Source: Patescibacteria group bacterium
Lineage (GTDB): Bacteria > Patescibacteriota > Minisyncoccia > Phycocordibacterales > UBA2100
DNA: 20,294 nt
Direction: 5' to 3'
NCBI GenBank assembly: GCA_015491135.1
Contig: WFWK01000062.1
Coordinates: 1-20,294 of the forward strand
Shown here: piece by piece, positions 1 to 6,541 of the stretch
Layout of the letters: each line of letters opens with the position of its first letter
How positions within the stretch are numbered: the first letter of the stretch is position 1
The notes under the pieces: model-generated
What the model was told of the DNA's origin: nothing
Seen by the model: the letters and a program-made list of their open reading frames with translations, nothing else
Databases searched by the model: none
Translations under genes and position numbers: made by a program

Positions 1-3
1 CAG

Positions 4-9
4 TATAGT
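4..9 (+). promoter_or_regulatory. Possible -10 box of rpmG
   Basis: TATAGT lies 9 bases before the rpmG ATG at 19. This resembles the short-spacing promoters elsewhere in the window. The window edge cuts off any -35, so this is tentative. Confidence 0.3.
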
Positions 10-18
10 AGTGTCACT

Positions 19-180
19 ATGAGTCAAGATAGATTGGTAAAACTTGCGTGCACAGAATGCAAACGCATTAATTATTACACGGAACGTCGTAAAAAAGGCG
101 ACAATATTTCAAAGTTGAACTTGAAAAAGTTTTGCAAACACTGTCGCGCGCATCACCCTCATAAAGAAGTGAAAAAGTAA
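19..180 (+). CDS. rpmG: 50S ribosomal protein L33 (bL33)
   Basis: A 53-residue basic protein beginning MSQDRLVKLACTECKR and ending in HKEVKK. Two cysteine pairs (CTEC at 11-14 and CKHC near 40-43) form the zinc-ribbon version of bL33, and the length is normal for the family (about 50-55). It is a structural protein of the large ribosomal subunit near the E site. The start is the ATG at 19: the N-terminus matches the family, and a TATAGT lies shortly upstream with no Shine-Dalgarno. It is followed by tRNA-Trp, a common bacterial pairing, but secE and nusG, which often come next, are absent. Identification is secure from the motifs. Confidence 0.93.
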   Translation: MSQDRLVKLACTECKRINYYTERRKKGDNISKLNLKKFCKHCRAHHPHKEVKK

Positions 181-228
181 AGACTTTCTCTCTTTGTCTT
201 ATTGTCTTGTTGGTTGAAATCAAACTCC

Positions 229-256
229 TTGAGGTTTTGCGTTTTTGCTGTAGAAT
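229..256 (+). promoter_or_regulatory. Sigma70-type promoter of tRNA-Trp
   Basis: TTGAGG (229-234), a 16-base spacer and TAGAAT (251-256), ending 10 bases before the mature tRNA 5' end. Spacing and hexamers fit a housekeeping promoter. Confidence 0.6.
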
Positions 257-266
257 TTACAGACGA

Positions 267-339
267 AGGGGCGTAGCTCAGTTGGTAGAGCACGGGTCTC
301 CAAAACCCGGAGTCGCAGGTTCGAGTCCTGTCGCCCCTG
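267..339 (+). tRNA. trnW: tRNA-Trp (anticodon CCA)
   Basis: A complete cloverleaf can be drawn. The acceptor arm AGGGGCG (267-273) pairs with CGCCCCT (332-338), with discriminator G339. The anticodon stem CGGGT/ACCCG (293-297 and 305-309) encloses the loop CTCCAAA with CCA at 300-302. The T arm carries TTCGAGT. The 3' CCA is not encoded (CAA follows the discriminator), so it must be added by tRNA nucleotidyltransferase. Its own promoter is at 229-256 and a short hairpin follows at 361-378. Confidence 0.96.
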
Positions 340-360
340 CAAAGAAAAGAAAAAAGGAGA

Positions 361-378
361 AAAACACGAATGTGTTTT
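361..378 (+). terminator. Possible terminator after tRNA-Trp
   Basis: AAAACAC (361-367), loop GAAT, GTGTTTT (372-378). The 7-base-pair stem ends in four T residues, and an A-rich stretch precedes it. It is weak because the T tract is part of the stem. Confidence 0.4.
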
Positions 379-439
379 GCGACAGGCACAAAGTAAAAAT
401 ATCCACACCGTTTAAGTGTCTCATTTGTCAGTGTGGAGG

Positions 440-445
440 TATAAT
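440..445 (+). promoter_or_regulatory. -10 box giving a leaderless start at 452
   Basis: A perfect TATAAT with 6 bases before the ATG at 452, so the expected transcription start falls on or next to the start codon. No convincing -35 is seen. GGAGG at 435-439 is upstream of the expected transcript start and 12 bases from the ATG, so it is unlikely to act as a ribosome binding site. Confidence 0.55.
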
Positions 446-451
446 TTAACT

Positions 452-943
452 ATGAACTCAAGTGATGCTATAAGGATAATTTCTCCAAAAACCCCGGAGC
501 AGAAACAAGCCATTTTATCTCGCATTTGGTTTGTACTAAACAGGCAGGGTAAAATGTCTCTCTCTTATGTAAACGAGAGGGGAGAGCCGGTTCAAAGTTT
601 TATGTTGTATGCGGTAGATGATGAATTTAATTTTTATATGGGCACCTTGCGTCGTTTTCATAAATATGAATTTTTAATACAAAACCCGATTATCTCTATT
701 TTGGTTGTTGATGAACTGCCCGATGCTAAACATGTTATAACAGTCAGAGCCCACATAACCGACACTATAGATAATCCGACTGACATTAAAAAAGTGATGA
801 GGTGGTTTACAATGAAAAATTCTTGCCGTTACTTTATAAAACCTTTTGCAGATTTTGTGTTTTTTAAAGCGACTCCTCTTTCAATAAGAATGATTGACTC
901 CACGGGAGATATTTTGACCCGTTATGACATTACAATGGAGTAA
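452..943 (+). CDS. Pyridoxamine 5'-phosphate oxidase-like split-barrel protein
   Basis: 163 residues. The order is a helix (EQKQAILSRIWFVL), then KMSLSYVNERGEPVQSFM, then DEFNFYMGTLRRFHKYEFL and NPIISILVVD. This is the strand pattern of FMN-binding split barrels of the pyridoxamine phosphate oxidase superfamily, where small proteins bind FMN, F420 or haem and reduce assorted substrates. The substrate cannot be told from sequence, and true PdxH activity is not implied. The ATG at 452 is preferred over the GTG or upstream ATG extensions because a perfect TATAAT sits 6 bases before it. It converges on rbfA, with 21 bases between the stop codons. The family call is moderately sure; the function is unknown. 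Confidence 0.72.
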   Translation: MNSSDAIRIISPKTPEQKQAILSRIWFVLNRQGKMSLSYVNERGEPVQSFMLYAVDDEFNFYMGTLRRFHKYEFLIQNPIISILVVDELPDAKHVITVRAHITDTIDNPTDIKKVMRWFTMKNSCRYFIKPFADFVFFKATPLSIRMIDSTGDILTRYDITME

Positions 944-964
944 TTGTCAAAAGTAAACTCGGGT

Positions 965-1285
965 TTATTGTAAAAACTGAACAGCTTGGCGGTTTTTCTC
1001 TCCTTTATCTATCTCAATTTTGATAAATGGAATTTTTCGTAATTTTGAATTCTTTTTAATGTAATTTCGCAATTCATCTGCCTTTCTTCTTACAAAATGC
1101 AAAGCTTCTTGTTGCATGGAATCCGGCAGTACTGATATAAAAACGGTTGCAACTGATAAATTTGGCGCCACCTCGGCGCGAACCACGGTAATTAAAGATT
1201 TCCTGTTTGAATGCTCTTGAATAAACTCGGCCGACAGCTGAGCTATAAACTCGGAAATTTGTTTTTTTCTGCGAGCGTCAACCAT
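965..1285 (-). CDS. rbfA: Ribosome-binding factor A
   Basis: 106 residues when started at the ATG at 1285. RbfA is a KH-fold assembly factor that binds the 30S subunit during late 16S rRNA maturation. Family features seen are the N-terminal helix (ARRKKQISEFIAQLSAEFI), the strand TVVRAEVAPNLSVATVFISV, the helix ALHFVRRKADELRNYIKKN, and the end LRKIPFIKIEIDKGEK. A longer reading from a TTG at 1297 would overlap infB; the ATG leaves a single base after the infB stop, which suits translational coupling. infB-rbfA is a classical bacterial gene order. The length is at the short end of the family. Confidence 0.9.
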   Translation of the reverse strand: MVDARRKKQISEFIAQLSAEFIQEHSNRKSLITVVRAEVAPNLSVATVFISVLPDSMQQEALHFVRRKADELRNYIKKNSKLRKIPFIKIEIDKGEKNRQAVQFLQ

Positions 1286-1286
1286 A

Positions 1287-2777
1287 TTACTCTTCAAATT
1301 CTGCGATAAAAATCAAAGTGTCTCCTTCGGCTATCAAATCTTCAGTTTTTATTTGCGCTCCGAATTCTGAGCCGGCTTCCAATTTTTCGGTTGGCTGTTT
1401 ACCGGATTGCAAGTTTAAGATTTCGGCTTCTCCAACCTCTTCAGAGCGTCTGATTATCTTAATTTTTCCTTCTTTCTGAATTTCTCCTTCTTCCACCTTT
1501 CCACCTATTATATATGTATCTTTGTGCTCACTGAAGATTTTCAAAAGTTTTCCTTTTCCGATTTCCTTTTCAACAATCATTTTAGGAGTGCGAGATTTTA
1601 TCTCTTTTTCCAACCAGTCGGCAAGTTCATAAATAATGTTAAAGTGATGAATTTGCAAGTCTCTTGTTCTTGCCAAATCGGTTGCAAGCTTGTCTTCCTT
1701 TACATTGAAAGCCAAAATCAAAGCTCCGGTTGATATGGACATTTTAACATCACCCTCTGATACCGGACCAACTCCGGAGTAGGTTACAATAGGGGAGAAT
1801 CTGTCGTTTTTGAGCTTGTCAATTTCATATAACACCGCCTCAAGAGTTCCTTTTGTATCCGCTTTAACAATAAGCGGTAGCATTTTTTCCGGGTCAAAAT
1901 CTGAAGGTAACCTTTTTTCATTTTGTCTGCGCACTTTTTCAATTTCCTCTTTGGCTTCTTGCGCTTCTTTTTTTGTTTTGAAAGTTGTAAAAAGCTCACC
2001 ACTGGGGGGTAGTTTATCAAATCCAACAACAAAAATCGGGGAAGAAAAGGTCGCTTCTTTTAGCGGTTTTCCGGTGTGATCAAGCATGATTCTTATAGGC
2101 GTCATGGCATCTCCGGCAACTATAAACTCCCCGGTTTTCAGAGACCCATTTTTTATAATTAACGTTGCGCTTATTCCTTTTTTAGGGTCTTTGTTTGCTT
2201 CAATTACAACTCCGGATGCAGGCTCGTCTTTATTTGCTGTTAACTCTTCCATCTCCGCCAAAAGTAAAATCGTATCAAGTAATTCATCAATGCCTTCACC
2301 GGTTTTTGCCGAAGTTGCAACCCAAGGAATATCTCCACCCATTCCTTCTATGTAAATTTCGTTTTCAATAAGAGAGCTTTGGGCGCGTTGCAGATTTGCG
2401 TTTGGAAGATCTATTTTGTTTATGGCAACGATAAACGGGATTCCCGCATCTGTTATAGCTTGCAGGGCTTCAAGAGTTTGTTTTTTAACCCCTTCTTCCG
2501 CCGAGACTACCAACACGGCAATATCGGCAACTTTTGCCCCGCGAGCTCGCATGGCACCAAAAGCTTCGTGTCCGGGAGTGTCTATAAAAGTTATTTTCTT
2601 TTTCTGGCCCTCATGTTCTTTTTCCACCTCGTATGCGCTTATGTGTTGAGTTATGCCACCGGCCTCAGTCTCTACAACATTGGTTTTGCGGATATAGTCT
2701 AAAAGCGCAGACTTTCCATGGTCTACGTGTCCCATAACTACCACAACAGGCGGTCTTGTTTGCGCTTTATCATTCAT
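1287..2777 (-). CDS. infB: Translation initiation factor IF-2 (short form)
   Basis: 496 residues. The GTPase that brings fMet-tRNA to the 30S subunit and promotes subunit joining. Visible motifs are GHVDHGKS (16-23), the switch region GGITQHI (40-46), DTPGH (66-70), NKID (120-123) and TSAKTG near 160, followed by domain II, the linker helix (KKEAQEAKEEIEKVRRQ) and the C-terminal fMet-tRNA-binding region. The G domain begins about 15 residues from the N-terminus, so the long N-terminal extension of IF-2 in E. coli (890 residues) is absent, as in other reduced genomes. The ATG at 2777 is chosen over a TTG at 2789. It lies downstream of a terminator-like hairpin and is coupled to rbfA. Confidence 0.95.
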   Translation of the reverse strand: MNDKAQTRPPVVVVMGHVDHGKSALLDYIRKTNVVETEAGGITQHISAYEVEKEHEGQKKKITFIDTPGHEAFGAMRARGAKVADIAVLVVSAEEGVKKQTLEALQAITDAGIPFIVAINKIDLPNANLQRAQSSLIENEIYIEGMGGDIPWVATSAKTGEGIDELLDTILLLAEMEELTANKDEPASGVVIEANKDPKKGISATLIIKNGSLKTGEFIVAGDAMTPIRIMLDHTGKPLKEATFSSPIFVVGFDKLPPSGELFTTFKTKKEAQEAKEEIEKVRRQNEKRLPSDFDPEKMLPLIVKADTKGTLEAVLYEIDKLKNDRFSPIVTYSGVGPVSEGDVKMSISTGALILAFNVKEDKLATDLARTRDLQIHHFNIIYELADWLEKEIKSRTPKMIVEKEIGKGKLLKIFSEHKDTYIIGGKVEEGEIQKEGKIKIIRRSEEVGEAEILNLQSGKQPTEKLEAGSEFGAQIKTEDLIAEGDTLIFIAEFEE

Positions 2778-2791
2778 AATAAATTTCAATT

Positions 2792-2810
2792 AAAAAAGCC
2801 CGACAAGGGC
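2792..2810 (-). terminator. Weak intrinsic terminator after the DUF4446 gene
   Basis: On the minus strand GCCC, a 5-base loop and GGGC are followed by six T residues (plus-strand A run 2792-2797). The stem is only 4 base pairs, so it may be leaky and allow readthrough into infB. Confidence 0.45.
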
Positions 2811-2825
2811 AAGCAAAAGCTTAGG

Positions 2826-3314
2826 TTAATTATGCAATGAATTTTTTGCTTTTGCAAGCGCTTCAGCCTCTTCTTTTGAAAGTTCGGCCGAGCTGTTGAA
2901 GTTTTTAATTTCTTTTGTGAAAAAAGATACACTGTCTCTTGCGTAGAAGTTTGAGATAATAATTCCGTCTCCGTTTGATGAGATAAGCGCTAATGCAAAA
3001 CTTGGTTTACTGTCTCCGGAGCCGGCAAACGGATTGAATTTTACAAGCCCGACTCCTTTTATTGTTTTTTTGACTTCCACATCAAGGTTTTTGATAAATT
3101 TTTCAATCTCTTGCTGGTTTTGTTTTATTTGTGTGTAGTCGGATGTAATTTTGTTTAACGCTTTCTCAAGGGAGAGCTCTCCTGTGCCTTTTAAAAATGA
3201 TTTAAGTTTGAAATAAAGGATAAGTTGAAATCCAAAAATTACAACAAACAGAACAAGCAATACAATCAAAACAACTTGAATGTTTGTATTTATAATTTCA
3301 ATTAGGTTTTGCAT
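2826..3314 (-). CDS. DUF4446 family membrane-anchored protein
   Basis: 162 residues. One hydrophobic segment at about 12-36 (VVLIVLLVLFVVIFGFQLIL) is followed by a helical region with coiled-coil character (DYTQIKQNQQEIEKFIKNL). The cytoplasmic-type domain then contains VGLVKFNPF, SFALALISSNGDGIIISN and FYARDSVSFFTKEI. This order of motifs is what I know from DUF4446 proteins, which occur in Firmicutes and candidate phyla; their function is unknown. The start is set at the ATG 3314 because TATAAT ends 7 bases before it; an in-frame ATG further upstream at 3338 would lie before that promoter. It is divergent from the orphan gene at 3464 and precedes infB. Confidence 0.8.
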   Translation of the reverse strand: MQNLIEIINTNIQVVLIVLLVLFVVIFGFQLILYFKLKSFLKGTGELSLEKALNKITSDYTQIKQNQQEIEKFIKNLDVEVKKTIKGVGLVKFNPFAGSGDSKPSFALALISSNGDGIIISNFYARDSVSFFTKEIKNFNSSAELSKEEAEALAKAKNSLHN

Positions 3315-3321
3315 GGGCAAA

Positions 3322-3349
3322 ATTATATCAAAAAGCAAAGGCGGTACAA
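3322..3349 (-). promoter_or_regulatory. Leaderless promoter of the DUF4446 gene
   Basis: Minus-strand TATAAT occupies 3327-3322, leaving 7 bases to the ATG at 3314. A weak -35 (TTGTAC, 3349-3344) lies 16 bases further upstream. The geometry matches the other short-spacing promoters here. Confidence 0.5.
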
Positions 3350-3363
3350 GTTTGCATACAATA

Positions 3364-3394
3364 AAGCTTAAGAAACCAAGTGTTTCTTAAGCTT
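3364..3394. repeat. Perfect 13-base inverted repeat, candidate operator
   Basis: AAGCTTAAGAAAC (3364-3376), spacer CAAGT, GTTTCTTAAGCTT (3382-3394): a perfect 13-base-pair palindrome. Its right arm runs into the TTGACA at 3393-3398 that drives the gene at 3464, and the whole element sits between two divergent promoters. There is no T run after either arm, so an intrinsic terminator is unlikely. A binding site for a dimeric regulator is the simpler reading, with no regulator identified. Confidence 0.6.
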
Positions 3395-3421
3395 GACAAA
3401 AAACAGATATTATTTAAATTT
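3393..3421 (+). promoter_or_regulatory. Promoter of the orphan gene at 3464
   Basis: A perfect -35 TTGACA (3393-3398) is followed by an AT-rich -10 region. The best hexamer is TAAATT (3415-3420) after a 16-base spacer. This gives a leader of about 35-40 bases, unlike the leaderless neighbours. Confidence 0.5.
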
Positions 3422-3463
3422 TACTCAGCAATTGTAACTTAACCTAAATAAAAGGAGGAAAAA

Positions 3464-3859
3464 ATGCCTATTTCGCCACTGAATGGGTTGCTTGGTGAAG
3501 TTATTAGGGAAGAAGAACGTTTGCGTTCCGAACGATCAGTCGCAGATAAAAATGTTAGAAATGATACGGAATATATTCGCAAAATCGTTGCTGGTTTCAA
3601 TCCTATTGATGGGCTGAGGCCCGGAGATGTTGTTGTCTGGAAAGACGACATGAAAAATCTCAAGTGGCCTCATTATAATGATCCGATTGTGGTAGTTGAA
3701 GTTTTTGATGAGCCACGTCGGTTTGTTGGTGATTCAGGTTCACCTCATTGGACTGATCGTTATGATTTTTCTGCGGGTTGGTTCAATGAAAGAGGTGAGT
3801 TTGTGGTGTACGCATTTGATTCTCGTCGTTTCAAGCGCATAAAGTGCGTTCAAGATTGA
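3464..3859 (+). CDS. Small orphan protein of unknown function
   Basis: 131 residues, no signal peptide or membrane segment. The N-terminal 45 residues are charged and helical (EVIREEERLRSERSVADK, then EYIRKIVAGF). A compact beta-rich domain follows with GLRPGDVVVWKDDMKN, DPIVVVEVF, DSGSPHWTDRYDF, FNERGEFVVYAFDSRRF. The GDVVVW...IVVVEV pattern looks like an SH3-type barrel. I recall similar small proteins in other candidate-phylum genomes but cannot verify this. AGGAGG (3453-3458) lies 5 bases before the ATG, the only textbook Shine-Dalgarno among the well-defined starts here. The gene is a single unit with its own promoter, palindrome and terminator. It looks visibly richer in G+C than its neighbours and uses CGT/CGC arginine codons freely, suggesting high expression or transfer. 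Confidence 0.75.
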   Translation: MPISPLNGLLGEVIREEERLRSERSVADKNVRNDTEYIRKIVAGFNPIDGLRPGDVVVWKDDMKNLKWPHYNDPIVVVEVFDEPRRFVGDSGSPHWTDRYDFSAGWFNERGEFVVYAFDSRRFKRIKCVQD

Positions 3860-3879
3860 GTCGGCAAGAAGCAGAGTTT

Positions 3880-3908
3880 GACGGCAGGGGAATTCCTGCC
3901 GTCTTTTT
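3880..3908 (+). terminator. Strong intrinsic terminator
   Basis: GACGGCAGG (3880-3888), loop GGAATT, CCTGCCGTC (3895-3903), then TTTTT (3904-3908). The 9-base-pair GC-rich stem plus T run is the clearest terminator in the window and ends the orphan-gene transcript. Confidence 0.9.
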
Positions 3909-3959
3909 ACTTTATCGCACACAAATTTATCGATAGATAGAAAGTTCTTGCAAATAATG

Positions 3960-3965
3960 TATAAT
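3960..3965 (+). promoter_or_regulatory. -10 box giving a leaderless murG start
   Basis: A perfect TATAAT, preceded by TG, with 7 bases to the murG ATG at 3973. No clear -35 is seen. It lies just after the terminator at 3880-3908, so a new promoter is expected here. Confidence 0.6.
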
Positions 3966-3972
3966 TCTTGCT

Positions 3973-5118
3973 ATGAGAATAGTTTTTACAGGAGGAGGCA
4001 CGGGAGGGCATTTTTATCCTATAATTGCTGTTGCAGAGGCCATTCATGAGATAGTTGATAAAGAAAAAATTTTGGAGCCCGAGCTTTACTATTTGGGGCC
4101 TGATGTTCTTGATAAAACAGCACTTGCAGAGCAAAACATTATATACAAGCCTTCACCCGCAGGTAAAATGAGAAGATATTTCTCCATACAAAATTTTTTT
4201 GATGTGTTCAAGACATTAGCAGGAATAATAAAAGCAACTTGGCAGCTGTACTGGTTGTATCCTGATGTTGTTTTTTCAAAAGGTGGGTATGCAGCGTTTC
4301 CAACCACAGTTGCCGCGCGAATTTTGGGCATTCCACTTATAATCCATGAATCTGATGCCAAGCCGGGTAAGGCAAATCTGATAGCAAGCAAATGGGCAAA
4401 AGCGATTGCCGTCTCATATCCCGGAACTGCCGATTATTTTATAGAAAAAGGGGTTCCAAAAGAGAAAATCGCTCTCACAGGACACCCCGTGCGAAGTGCA
4501 TTGTTTAAACCGGTGGGGGAGGGAGCTCACCATTATCTCGGATTAAATAAGGATGTACCAACTGTTTTGATAGTCGGTGGCTCTTTGGGAGCAAAAGCTA
4601 TAAATTCAACGGTTTTAGACGCTTTAAAAAGGTTGGTTGATAAATATCAGGTAATTCATCAAACCGGCAAAGATCATATAGAAGATGTAAAAAAAGTGGC
4701 CTCTGTAATATTGAAAGACCATCCTCACAAGCACCGTTATCATCCTTTTGGTTTCCTAAACCAACTTGCAATGCGTATGGCTTCCGGAGCGGCAAATTTG
4801 ATAGTAAGCAGAGCTGGAGCGGGTATGATAGCTGAGATATCAATTTGGGGCTTGCCCGCAATAGTCATTCCCATTCCCGAGGAGATATCTCATGACCAGA
4901 CGGAAAATGCATTTGTATACGCATCAATCGGAGCGGCGACCGTTATAAAACAAAAAAATCTTACCCCGACTATTTTAGTTGCTGAGATAGACAGAATTTT
5001 GTCAAACCCGGAGCTTCAAGCCGAGATGTCATCTGCAGCTGTTTCTTTTGCAAAACCTAAAGCGGCAGAGACCATTGCAAGACAGATCTTGGAAGTAGCC
5101 CTATCTCATGTTATATAG
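3973..5118 (+). CDS. murG: UDP-GlcNAc:undecaprenyl-PP-MurNAc-pentapeptide GlcNAc transferase
   Basis: 381 residues, a family GT28 glycosyltransferase. It adds GlcNAc to lipid I to make lipid II on the cytoplasmic face of the membrane. Motifs are the N-terminal glycine-rich loop GGTGG (8-12) followed by H13, SKGGYAAFP (102-110), HESDAKPG (125-132; usually HEQNxxPG), GGSLGA (202-207), and the C-terminal donor-binding stretch SRAGAGMIAEI with IPIPEEISHDQTENA. The length is near the 350-380 norm. There is no Shine-Dalgarno; TATAAT ends 7 bases upstream. gltX starts 6 bases after its stop. It is separate from mraY and ftsW, which lie on the other strand at 17-19 kb. Confidence 0.95.
   Translation: MRIVFTGGGTGGHFYPIIAVAEAIHEIVDKEKILEPELYYLGPDVLDKTALAEQNIIYKPSPAGKMRRYFSIQNFFDVFKTLAGIIKATWQLYWLYPDVVFSKGGYAAFPTTVAARILGIPLIIHESDAKPGKANLIASKWAKAIAVSYPGTADYFIEKGVPKEKIALTGHPVRSALFKPVGEGAHHYLGLNKDVPTVLIVGGSLGAKAINSTVLDALKRLVDKYQVIHQTGKDHIEDVKKVASVILKDHPHKHRYHPFGFLNQLAMRMASGAANLIVSRAGAGMIAEISIWGLPAIVIPIPEEISHDQTENAFVYASIGAATVIKQKNLTPTILVAEIDRILSNPELQAEMSSAAVSFAKPKAAETIARQILEVALSHVI
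5089..5117 (+). promoter_or_regulatory. Internal promoter for gltX inside the end of murG
   Basis: TTGGAA (5089-5094), a 17-base spacer and TATATA (5112-5117) preceded by TG with one base between (extended -10), then 7 bases to the ATG at 5125. It overlaps the last codons of murG. Confidence 0.45.
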
Positions 5119-5124
5119 TTTGCT

Positions 5125-6477
5125 ATGGCAGAAGAGAAAAAAGAAAAAATAGTGGTAAGGTACCCGCCTTCTCCGACAGGGCCGTTACACATAGGCAACA
5201 TAAGAACTTTTTTGTTTAATTTTTTGTTTGCAAAAAAGAACAAAGGCAAGATTATTTTGCGTTTTGAGGATACGGACAAAGAACGTTCCGATGAGAAGTT
5301 TGCAGAACTTGCTCTGGCGGATTTGAAAGAGTTGGGACTAACTTATGATGAAGGACCGTTTTATCAATCAAAACGCACGGACAGATACAGAGAGATTATA
5401 GAAAAACTTATAAAAGAAGGTAAAGCTTATGAGGCGGAAGAAAATGCCAGCAAAACGGGAAAAGTTATCAGAATTAAAAACCCCGGAGGAGAAATAGTGT
5501 TTGACGATATTATAAAAGGTGAGATTAAAATAGATGTAAGCCAGTATGGTGATTTTGTTATAGCTCGCTCAAAAGATGACCCTCTTTATCATTTGACTGT
5601 TGTTGTTGATGATTTTGATTTTGGAGTGACACATATCATAAGAGGGGAGGACCACATTACCTCCACTCCTAGGCAAATACTGATAGCGCAAGCCATAGGA
5701 GCTCCAACTTTAAAATATGCCCATCTTCCTTTGATAGTCGGACAAGATGGCAAAAAACTCTCTAAACGCCACGGGGCTGTGGTTTACGAAGAGTTTAAAA
5801 AACAGGGGATATTGCCCGAGGCGCTTTTAAACTATTTGGCGCTTTTGGGCTGGAGCGCCAAAAACGACAAAGAATTCTTTACTTTAGACGAGCTTATTGC
5901 AGAGTTTGATTTGGAAAAAGTTAATAATTCTCCCGCAAAATTTGATTATGAAAAACTCTATGCCATAAACCGTCAACACCTCTTAAAACTTTCCGAGGAT
6001 AAATTTGTCTTGCTTTTGCAAGAGTTCTTACCAGAGAAATTAAAAAGTCTTCTGAGTTTAAGACCTGACTTTATTCAAAATGTATTTTATTCCGAAATGA
6101 GAGAGAGAATCTCCAAACTCTCCGATATCTCTGTCATGTTTGAGAGGGGAGAGTTTAACTTTTTGTTTGAAGTAGGCGAGTATGAAGGGGATAGTCTGAT
6201 TTGGAAAAAGTCAAACAAAGAAAAAACAGTAGAGCATCTTAAAAAAACATTGGAGCTTTTTGAAAAACTACCTGATGAGTTTGAGCCTGAAGTTATAAAA
6301 AATATACTTTGGCCTTATGCTCAAGAGTATGGAGCCGGAGATGTACTCTGGCCTTTAAGATATGCGCTAACCGGAGCAAAACGCTCGCCGGATCCGTTTA
6401 CTGTCGCTTCTTTACTTGGGAAAAAAGAATCTCAAGAGAGAATAAAAAAAGCCCTAACCAAGCTTGAAACTAAATAG
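5125..6477 (+). CDS. gltX: Glutamyl-tRNA synthetase
   Basis: 450 residues, class I aminoacyl-tRNA synthetase that charges tRNA-Glu. Whether it also charges tRNA-Gln (non-discriminating) cannot be decided here. Motifs are RYPPSPTGPLHIGNIRT (12-28), containing the HIGH-type HIGN; RFEDTDKERS (46-55); the conserved IIRGEDHITSTPRQ (171-184); and KLSKR (211-215) as the KMSKS loop. A C-terminal helical anticodon-binding region follows (ALTGAKRSPDPF near 421-432). The length is slightly short of the usual 465-490. The ATG at 5125 is 6 bases after the murG stop with no Shine-Dalgarno. Confidence 0.95.
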   Translation: MAEEKKEKIVVRYPPSPTGPLHIGNIRTFLFNFLFAKKNKGKIILRFEDTDKERSDEKFAELALADLKELGLTYDEGPFYQSKRTDRYREIIEKLIKEGKAYEAEENASKTGKVIRIKNPGGEIVFDDIIKGEIKIDVSQYGDFVIARSKDDPLYHLTVVVDDFDFGVTHIIRGEDHITSTPRQILIAQAIGAPTLKYAHLPLIVGQDGKKLSKRHGAVVYEEFKKQGILPEALLNYLALLGWSAKNDKEFFTLDELIAEFDLEKVNNSPAKFDYEKLYAINRQHLLKLSEDKFVLLLQEFLPEKLKSLLSLRPDFIQNVFYSEMRERISKLSDISVMFERGEFNFLFEVGEYEGDSLIWKKSNKEKTVEHLKKTLELFEKLPDEFEPEVIKNILWPYAQEYGAGDVLWPLRYALTGAKRSPDPFTVASLLGKKESQERIKKALTKLETK

Positions 6478-6486
6478 GGTTAAATA

Positions 6487-6503
6487 ACAAGATCCGATCT
6501 TGT
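6487..6503. repeat. Palindromic hairpin after gltX (copy 1 of a related pair)
   Basis: ACAAGATC, C, GATCTTGT: an 8-base perfect palindrome 9 bases after the gltX stop, followed by AATTTT. It may act as a weak terminator. Its 17-base core differs from the core at 13043-13059 at three positions: the centre and one base pair that changes from A-T to G-C, a compensatory change. Confidence 0.6.
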
Positions 6504-6507
6504 AATT

Positions 6508-6535
6508 TTGCCTAAATTTGCAAACAAGGTAAAAT
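6508..6535 (+). promoter_or_regulatory. Leaderless promoter of the M23 peptidase gene
   Basis: TTGCCT (6508-6513), a 16-base spacer and TAAAAT (6530-6535), then 6 bases to the ATG at 6542. There is no Shine-Dalgarno. Confidence 0.6.
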
Positions 6536-6541
6536 ACTCTT

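Noticed and set aside
435..439. GGAGG as a Shine-Dalgarno for the gene at 452
   Set aside because: It is 12 bases from the ATG and upstream of the TATAAT, so it should not be in the mRNA.
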